The notes beneath the pieces are model-generated. The model was not told the DNA's origin. It did no database searches and saw only the letters and a program-made list of their open reading frames with translations. The translations under genes and the position numbers were made by a program. Below are positions 21,205 to 25,321 of a stretch of 25,321 nt of DNA, piece by piece. Within the stretch, counting starts at the first letter, position 1. Every line of letters begins with the position of its first letter. This DNA is from a virus, in the IMG/VR virus record IMGVR_UViG_3300030090_003037, positions 1 through 25,321 of that record; one strand, given 5' to 3'.

Positions 21205-21543
21205 CTAAATCAAATCAGTCGATCTCTTTATCGAATCTAAAGATTTAATTTGTAGTATTAAGCTAGCCACGTTAGTAACACAAATCTTTTGTGTCGTTAC
21301 GGTTAGCGGATAATTCATCTCCGTATCTAATCTTATTCCTTCTTCGTTTGCCTCTGGCGATACAATCTCTGATACGAAATCGTATAAACCTTTTCTTTTT
21401 AATAGAGAATAATAATAATCTCTTTGTTCTTTTTGCGCCTCTACTATAACATCCATGTGGTAGTGTAATTTTATTGCGCTTGTTAGATACCTAAAATATA
21501 ATCCTTCGTTTGTGGTGAGTTCAGAAACTACTATCAAGGTCAT
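21205..21543 (-). CDS. Hypothetical minus-strand protein (112 aa)
   Basis: Not recognised. The sequence has a compact alpha/beta look: MTLIVVSELTTNEGLYFRYL, YHMDVIVEA, a helix with YYYSLLKRKGLYDFVSEIV, a loop, YPLTVTTQKICVTN and a final helix. It has some likeness to small phosphatase/kinase-type phage proteins but lacks any full motif. It stands alone on the minus strand between two plus operons and has a GTGTAA element eight bases before the ATG, which supports it as an independently expressed gene. Confidence 0.62.
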   Translation of the reverse strand: MTLIVVSELTTNEGLYFRYLTSAIKLHYHMDVIVEAQKEQRDYYYSLLKRKGLYDFVSEIVSPEANEEGIRLDTEMNYPLTVTTQKICVTNVASLILQIKSLDSIKRSTDLI

Positions 21544-21549
21544 ATATTT

Positions 21550-21557
21550 AATTACAC
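21550..21557 (-). promoter_or_regulatory. GTGTAATT element before the 112-aa minus-strand gene
   Basis: On the minus strand GTGTAATT is followed by AAATAT and ATG (21543). The core ends eight bases before the start codon. No Shine-Dalgarno and no TTGACA-like box are seen. Confidence 0.5.
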
Positions 21558-21593
21558 AAAAGAATTAAAAATAAAAAAAAGTCAAAAAAATGC

Positions 21594-21621
21594 TTGCGCC
21601 CCTAGTTTAAATGGATATAAT
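21594..21621 (+). promoter_or_regulatory. Promoter for the AT-hook / RuvB-like operon
   Basis: TTGCGC (21594-21599, weak -35), 16 bases, TATAAT (21616-21621). The ATG at 21631 is nine bases on, so the leader would be about three bases. It shares the short-leader design of the other plus-strand promoters. Confidence 0.55.
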
Positions 21622-21630
21622 AGACGGCAT

Positions 21631-21864
21631 ATGAACGAAACACCTAAGAAAAGAGGTCGCCCTGCGGGTTCAACTTCATTCACTAGAATCAAACTAAAAG
21701 ATCTAGCTGATCAGTTGGGACAGCAAGCGACCGTTGTAGTATCAAAACGGTGGTTGGAAGAAATTGGCTTGACAGTTGATCCTTCCCCTGTTAAAACAGA
21801 AACCATCAAAGAGGCAGTCGAGACTGAAGAGAAAATAGAGTTCCACATCAACACATTTGAGTAA
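21631..21864 (+). CDS. Small AT-hook protein (77 aa)
   Basis: The N-terminus PKKRGRPAGSTSF contains the RGRP core of an AT-hook, which binds the minor groove of AT-rich DNA. The remainder is helical and acidic. It is the first gene of the operon and is TAATG-coupled to the RuvB-like ATPase, so it may help recruit that enzyme to DNA or act as a regulator; both are inference. No other domain is visible. Confidence 0.68.
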   Translation: MNETPKKRGRPAGSTSFTRIKLKDLADQLGQQATVVVSKRWLEEIGLTVDPSPVKTETIKEAVETEEKIEFHINTFE

Positions 21865-22787
21865 TGAGCAAAACCACTGATATGTTTGAGGGTCTTATCG
21901 GACAAGAAACACTAAAGAAACGCTTAGACTTTTATAGCGATGCTAAGAAAGCTACAGGCACACTTCCTTTTATTCTTTTCAATGGGGCGAAGGGATTAGG
22001 CAAAACAGAGTTCGCAAAATCTTTTGCTAAGTCTCTGGGCAAACCAATGATTGAGATTAATTGCTCTACCATTCGTAATGCAGAGCAGTTCTTTGAACAA
22101 GTTTTTATTCCTGCTATTCTGGACAAGGATATCACTGTTCTGTTGGATGAGGCTCATGCCTTACCGAAAGATTTGGAAATGGCGTTTCTGACTATCTTCA
22201 ATGTCGAGGGTGCTAAGACCAAACGATTTGAATTTGGTGAATCCAGTTTCTTGTTTGACTTCCAAAGGCAGACTTTCTTGTTTGCTACTACGGAGCTAGA
22301 CAAATTGTTTCCTCCTTTTAAGGATAGACTTACTCAACTTGATTTCGAACCATATAGTCAAAAAGAGTTGGGTGGTATTATAAGCAAGAAGCTAGACTGG
22401 ATCAACTTCAAAGATGGAGTGATGTCTGATATAGCTGAAACAGTAAGAGGCAATGCACGTTCTGCGATCAAGCGTTCGTTAGAGATTAGTGCATATGCGG
22501 AGGTCAATAACAGGGCTAACTTTACTAGAGAAGACTGGAATAAACTTTGTGATCTTCTGGGTATCATGCCTTACGGCATCAATCATACAGAGTTACAAGT
22601 GATGCGTATCTTGAAAGATCGTGGAGCTTGCACACTGCAAATGTTATGTGCGGTTACTGGTATGTCGAGGACAGCTATTCAGAAAGACGCAGAGATACAT
22701 CTTTTAAAGAATGGTTTTATGAAGATAGATGGCAAGAGAGAAATCACTGGTAAAGGTGTAAAAGCATTAGAAAGGTTAGGGGAATGA
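21864..22787 (+). CDS. RuvB-like AAA+ ATPase (307 aa)
   Basis: AAA+ motor related to the RuvB branch-migration ATPase and clamp-loader subunits. Walker A is GAKGLGKT (41-48), Walker B VLLDEAH (93-97 region, Asp95/Glu96), sensor 1 LFATTE (139-144), Arg finger Arg155 in FKDRLTQL, and sensor 2 Arg199 in GNARSA. Residues ~240-307 form a winged-helix domain with RuvB-like layout (LQMLCAVTGMSRTAIQKDAE then NGFMKIDGKREITGKG). RuvB's characteristic beta-hairpin may correspond to the 115-132 insertion. It probably acts in phage DNA recombination or replication; RuvA and RuvC partners are not seen here. No Shine-Dalgarno; coupled by TAATG. Confidence 0.87.
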   Translation: MSKTTDMFEGLIGQETLKKRLDFYSDAKKATGTLPFILFNGAKGLGKTEFAKSFAKSLGKPMIEINCSTIRNAEQFFEQVFIPAILDKDITVLLDEAHALPKDLEMAFLTIFNVEGAKTKRFEFGESSFLFDFQRQTFLFATTELDKLFPPFKDRLTQLDFEPYSQKELGGIISKKLDWINFKDGVMSDIAETVRGNARSAIKRSLEISAYAEVNNRANFTREDWNKLCDLLGIMPYGINHTELQVMRILKDRGACTLQMLCAVTGMSRTAIQKDAEIHLLKNGFMKIDGKREITGKGVKALERLGE

Positions 22788-23104
22788 CAAAAAAGAAAAA
22801 AGGTTATACACTGCCCCCTACGATAACGGTGGGGGGCATGAAGTTCAAGATAGAATTCAGAGAGATGGATGACTATGGAGAGATGGACTTCGATAAAAAG
22901 ATTATTTCTATTAGGAAGGGTCTTAGTCCAGAGGATCAGCTAGACACTTTAATCCATGAGTGTCACCATGCGGCTTTAGGTATCAGTGGCTTATCAAACA
23001 TTCTTGATTGTGAGAACACAGAAGAGGCACTGGTAAGAATCGTAGATTATATGGTTATTCCTATTGTCAAACAAGAATACATCAAGTATATTAATAGCAA
23101 ATGA
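22784..23104 (+). CDS. Small zinc metallopeptidase-like protein (106 aa)
   Basis: A zinc-binding HExxH motif is visible as HECHH (His58, Glu59, His62) in TLIHECHHAALG, with a downstream Glu81 in NTEEALVRIVDY as a candidate third ligand. The N-terminal ~45 residues are beta-strands (FKIEFREMDD, KKIISIRKG), like ImmA/IrrE- or SprT-type phage peptidases. No signal peptide, so it is cytoplasmic. A role in removing a repressor or host protein is possible but unproven. ATGA-coupled to the RuvB-like gene. Confidence 0.8.
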   Translation: MTKKKKGYTLPPTITVGGMKFKIEFREMDDYGEMDFDKKIISIRKGLSPEDQLDTLIHECHHAALGISGLSNILDCENTEEALVRIVDYMVIPIVKQEYIKYINSK

Positions 23105-23268
23105 AGTGGTATACAGTAAAAGTCAATGTGACTAAAGAAGTTCGTGTCGTAGCAGGTAACACCGAAGACGCAGTAAACAGAGCAGAAAGTCTAGTGCTGA
23201 CAGAGATACTTGGAACAGAAGATCAGATATTAGCAGATAGTGAGATAAAGGGGTATGCAGAAGAGTAA
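23101..23268 (+). CDS. Small protein, beta-strand plus helix pattern (55 aa)
   Basis: The frame starts at ATG 23101 overlapping the previous stop (ATGA) and ends at TAA 23266-23268. MKWYTVKVNVTKEVRVVAG forms two strands, then TEDAVNRAESLV a helix. The strand-strand-'EDAVxxA'-helix pattern resembles DpnD/PcfM-like small phage proteins and recurs in the 23915 protein. Function unknown. Confidence 0.65.
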   Translation: MKWYTVKVNVTKEVRVVAGNTEDAVNRAESLVLTEILGTEDQILADSEIKGYAEE

Positions 23269-23530
23269 ATTATTTACAGTAGCAGACAAAGCAGGAGAAA
23301 CCAGAACTGTTTGTTGGTTGGGGGATGATAAATTTTCAGAGGACATTAAAACTTTTGATCCAGACAGAGAAGAAGATTTAGATTTAGTTGATTTGGATTC
23401 TGTGATTAGTTATTACTTTGAGAAGGACGAGCTAACCGAAGATAATGATTTGATTGGTATGAATTGGGATGGGAAAGAGGATGACTACACAGTGATCGAA
23501 AAGATCATTCACATACATATTATTAATTAA
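23255..23530 (+). CDS. Small acidic hypothetical protein (91 aa)
   Basis: Not recognised. Very acidic, with an Asp/Glu-rich centre (DREEDLDLVDLDSV) and a beta-rich start (LFTVADKAGETRTVCWLGD). It overlaps the previous gene by 14 bases. High negative charge could mimic DNA, as in phage inhibitors of DNA-binding enzymes, but nothing specific supports that. Confidence 0.6.
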   Translation: MQKSKLFTVADKAGETRTVCWLGDDKFSEDIKTFDPDREEDLDLVDLDSVISYYFEKDELTEDNDLIGMNWDGKEDDYTVIEKIIHIHIIN

Positions 23531-23546
23531 TTTAAAAGAATTTAAA

Positions 23547-23792
23547 ATGACAAAAACAGAATACGAAGTCTACTTGAGGCATGGAGATGAAGAAGGAGAG
23601 TTCTTTGTAGACGTAAGAAAAGATATTGTTGATTCTAATAACGAGATCATTAATGGTGGAGAGTATATAGAAGGAGAGATTTTTGATAATTACGATAAGG
23701 CGAAAGAAAGATTCTCACAGTTTGTGATGCAATTTTTGGAGACAGGTGATACAGTAGGTGAAAACAACGAGGTAGAATATGATAAAGCTTAA
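23547..23792 (+). CDS. Small acidic hypothetical protein (81 aa)
   Basis: Not recognised. TEYEVYLRHGDEEGEFFVDV forms strands, followed by a Gly/Glu-rich loop and a helix (DKAKERFSQFVMQFLE). Strongly acidic, like its neighbour upstream. Its 3' end overlaps the next Cys-rich gene by 14 bases. Confidence 0.6.
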   Translation: MTKTEYEVYLRHGDEEGEFFVDVRKDIVDSNNEIINGGEYIEGEIFDNYDKAKERFSQFVMQFLETGDTVGENNEVEYDKA

Positions 23793-23931
23793 CGAAAACT
23801 ATTGGGATTGTGAGTGTGAAAGTAATTACATTCACAAAAAAACAGAAACAAAACATTGTGTTAAGTGCGACACATATGAAGATGAGCAACCAGATTCTAG
23901 ACAGGAGGAAATAGATGAAAAAAACATTTGA
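23779..23931 (+). CDS. Small Cys-rich protein, zinc-ribbon-like (50 aa)
   Basis: Starts at ATG 23779 inside the previous gene and ends 17 bases into the next. NYWDCECESNYIHKK and HCVKC give CxC plus CxxC (Cys11, Cys13, Cys27, Cys30), a likely zinc site, followed by EDEQPDSR. Small phage proteins with 'NYWDCECxxxYIH...C..C...EQPDSR' recur, with no known function. The conserved motifs make this a confident gene despite its length. Confidence 0.8.
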   Translation: MIKLNENYWDCECESNYIHKKTETKHCVKCDTYEDEQPDSRQEEIDEKNI

Positions 23932-24121
23932 GATGCAATTGCGGATGCACGTAGATGCAGAGACGGAAGAGGATGCCGTGAGACAATTCCTTGCCGATCT
24001 TGAAATGATTGACTTTGTAGATAGCTATAGATTGCGTAGTGATATTGCGCTAGATGTCAGAGATATTACTTCGGGGGAAGATGCTGTAGATGCCGTGAAG
24101 TTAACTTATGTGGACAAATGA
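23915..24121 (+). CDS. Small hypothetical protein, DpnD/PcfM-like pattern (68 aa)
   Basis: Opens with strands (TFEMQLRMHVDAET) followed by EEDAVRQFLADLEMI, the strand-'EDAV'-helix pattern also seen in the 23101 protein, then a second half RSDIALDVRDIT. AGGAGG eight bases before the ATG is the best Shine-Dalgarno in the window. The stop overlaps the next ATG as ATGA. Confidence 0.68.
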   Translation: MKKTFEMQLRMHVDAETEEDAVRQFLADLEMIDFVDSYRLRSDIALDVRDITSGEDAVDAVKLTYVDK

Positions 24122-24528
24122 TCTGCAAACAATCTAAATGCAAGTATCCTGTTACCTGTGATCATAACAGTAAATGCATGGAAGAATTAATTATATTAGC
24201 AAACCACAATAGAAACAATAAAATGAAAGCGACTATAAACATAACTAACACAATGCTCGATAAGAGTATAATCGACGCAAACAAATCAGTTTGTGAGCTA
24301 GCCAAACAATTCTCTTTTGATTATTCAGAAGCAGATTGTGGAGCCAAACATCCAGTATCGGGCAAGTATCCTGATGGAACCGAAGCAAGAGTAACCTTCT
24401 ATAAGGCTAAGACCAGAGGAGATAAGAGAATCTCTATTACCAAGCTAAAGCATCAAGCACAGGCAGGTGATGTAGTAACACTCCAAAAGAATCGGGGTAA
24501 AATTAAGATCTTGATCAATGAACAGTAA
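24118..24528 (+). CDS. EcoRII-N-like DNA-binding-type protein with Cys-rich N-terminus (136 aa)
   Basis: Residues 1-35 carry four cysteines (Cys3, Cys8, Cys14, Cys20), then Met36 begins MKATINITNTMLDKS and a domain with DGTEARVTFYKAKTRGDKRISI, resembling the DNA-binding pseudobarrel of EcoRII-N-type proteins. Similar phage proteins may start at the second Met, so the Cys-rich part may be a fusion or, less likely, a separate short gene read through without a stop. ATG 24118 is preferred because of the ATGA overlap. Domain call is by pattern only; no catalytic motif. Confidence 0.55.
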   Translation: MICKQSKCKYPVTCDHNSKCMEELIILANHNRNNKMKATINITNTMLDKSIIDANKSVCELAKQFSFDYSEADCGAKHPVSGKYPDGTEARVTFYKAKTRGDKRISITKLKHQAQAGDVVTLQKNRGKIKILINEQ

Positions 24529-25174
24529 ACTACAAGTCAATCCGACAGACATCACAGATTTCCATCGGGACGCTAATCAACTAGAATCCTTTTGGTTATT
24601 CTGTATGTTTGTGGCAGGAAAGAATAGTGACTATGCTTCACGTTGCCTAAGTAAATTAATTCATGGGGCAAAACTTGGGCAAGACATAGGAGAGGATGGG
24701 GTTTTTAATTATTTTAAATCCATAGGAGAGGTGGGAATCCACAATGCGCTAGTCGCAAGTAAGGTCGGACAGTATGGTAGACTAACAAAAGGTATCATGC
24801 AGTCTCTTGATCTTGATTTGAGGACTTGTAGTTTGGATGATCTCCTTAATGTGTATGGAGTGGGCAACAAGACAGCACGTTTCTTTTTGCTTCATACCAG
24901 ACAGGGTTGTGACTATGCAGTTCTTGACACTCACATCCTTGCATGGTTGAGAAATCACGGGGTAGACAATGCCCCCAAGAACACACCAACTAATAGCAAG
25001 CTTTACAGAGAACTAGAGAAACAGTTTAGGTATTTATCTCGACTGGAATTTCCCTACCTGTCAGACGCACAAATTGATTTGTTGATTTGGTCTGATCAGA
25101 GTGGCAGAATCTCAGGAGAGGAAGTTTTCGATATGAAGTTTCCCTTTGAGTCCAGAGACGGAGTAGACGATTAA
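24518..25174 (+). CDS. HhH-GPD superfamily DNA glycosylase-like protein (218 aa)
   Basis: Likely base-excision enzyme or derivative. The helix-hairpin-helix is LLNVYGVGNKTARFFLLHTR, with Lys118 in GVGNKTA; 19 residues later Asp137 lies in YAVLDTHILAWL. In endonuclease III the Lys in GVGRKTA and the Asp in VDTH are catalytic at the same spacing, so both are conserved. The C-terminal Cys cluster for a 4Fe-4S centre is absent. The first ~100 residues are helical. It overlaps the 24118 gene by 11 bases. It might act on damaged, host or modified bases; the substrate is unknown. Confidence 0.8.
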   Translation: MNSKLQVNPTDITDFHRDANQLESFWLFCMFVAGKNSDYASRCLSKLIHGAKLGQDIGEDGVFNYFKSIGEVGIHNALVASKVGQYGRLTKGIMQSLDLDLRTCSLDDLLNVYGVGNKTARFFLLHTRQGCDYAVLDTHILAWLRNHGVDNAPKNTPTNSKLYRELEKQFRYLSRLEFPYLSDAQIDLLIWSDQSGRISGEEVFDMKFPFESRDGVDD

Positions 25175-25179
25175 AAATC

Positions 25180-25321
25180 ATGAGTTACGAGATTGAATTT
25201 TTTGACAAGCAGGGAGAGTTATGTGGCTCGACTCAAACGCTTGACTTCGGTGATCCTGAGTTGTATACTGAGACAGGTAAGTTAGTAGAGATAGCCAAAG
25301 AAGATATAAAGTTATTTCCTG
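25180..25321 (+). CDS. Partial hypothetical protein at the right edge (first 47 codons)
   Basis: The frame from ATG 25180 stays open to the window end. It begins MSYEIEFFDKQGELCG and looks acidic with an N-terminal strand pair. It starts five bases after the HhH-GPD stop. Too little is visible to assign a family. Confidence 0.55.
   Translation, partial: MSYEIEFFDKQGELCGSTQTLDFGDPELYTETGKLVEIAKEDIKLFP

Noticed and set aside
1-25321. CRISPR arrays, tRNA or rRNA genes, insertion sequences, integrase or attachment sites
   Set aside because: No regularly spaced repeats, no cloverleaf-like segment with the conserved GGTTCGA-type arm, and no transposase or integrase motif was seen in any frame examined.

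Overview
This window is part of a tailed double-stranded DNA phage genome (or a closely related prophage). It carries a lambda-type long-flexible-tail tip module (homologues of gpL, gpK, gpI and gpJ, then a fibre), a complete lysis set for a Gram-negative envelope (holin, CHAP endolysin, overlapping spanin pair), and long runs of small phage genes packed with ATGA or TAATG stop/start overlaps. The DNA is AT-rich. Spanins and a phage-encoded outer-membrane beta-barrel imply a Gram-negative host. Several small proteins resemble families I associate with aquatic phages, but the host cannot be named from sequence alone.

Layout. (1) 1-10594, minus strand: the tail-tip operon in the lambda order L-K-I-J-fibre. 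The fibre runs off the left edge. L carries two inserted putative carbohydrate-binding segments. (2) 10636-11903, plus: an unknown protein, a small unknown protein, and the i-spanin/o-spanin pair with overlapping frames. (3) 11924-12699: a self-contained 'moron' with a near-consensus promoter, a dyad in the spacer, an outer-membrane barrel gene and a GCAA-loop terminator. It separates the spanins from the rest of the lysis cassette. (4) 12707-14262: holin, a two-TM periplasmic helical-bundle protein, and CHAP endolysin. (5) 14263-16075: small proteins, a possible PD-(D/E)XK protein, a family I inorganic pyrophosphatase, and a small membrane protein with a terminator. (6) 16089-16941: a second possible PD-(D/E)XK protein and a convergent minus-strand gene. 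(7) 16949-21074: a long plus operon mixing tiny membrane proteins with MazG-like, DUF1599/Nmad1-like, glycosyltransferase and a conserved phage gene. (8) 21205-21557: an isolated minus-strand gene. (9) 21594-25321: a plus operon with an AT-hook protein, a RuvB-like AAA+ ATPase, a zinc metallopeptidase, several small acidic proteins, a Cys-rich mini-protein, an EcoRII-N-like protein and an HhH-GPD DNA glycosylase-like protein. It runs off the right edge.

The most interesting signal is regulatory. Almost every gene that heads a transcription unit has a -10-like element about 5-10 bases before its start codon, so transcripts would be leaderless or nearly so. These elements form two classes. One is sigma70-like, with a recognisable -35 (11960, 14297, 17005, 21631). 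The other has the core GTGTAA 8-10 bases before the ATG and mostly lacks a -35 (tail operon, holin, 15833, 16123, 16925 minus, 21543 minus). The second class looks like a phage-specific, perhaps late, promoter. Genes inside units rely on translational coupling.

Functionally, the left part builds the host-recognition tip and lyses the cell. The right part looks like nucleotide-pool, DNA-processing and membrane-targeting accessory functions. Short direct repeats at gene ends around the glycosyltransferase suggest cassette turnover there.
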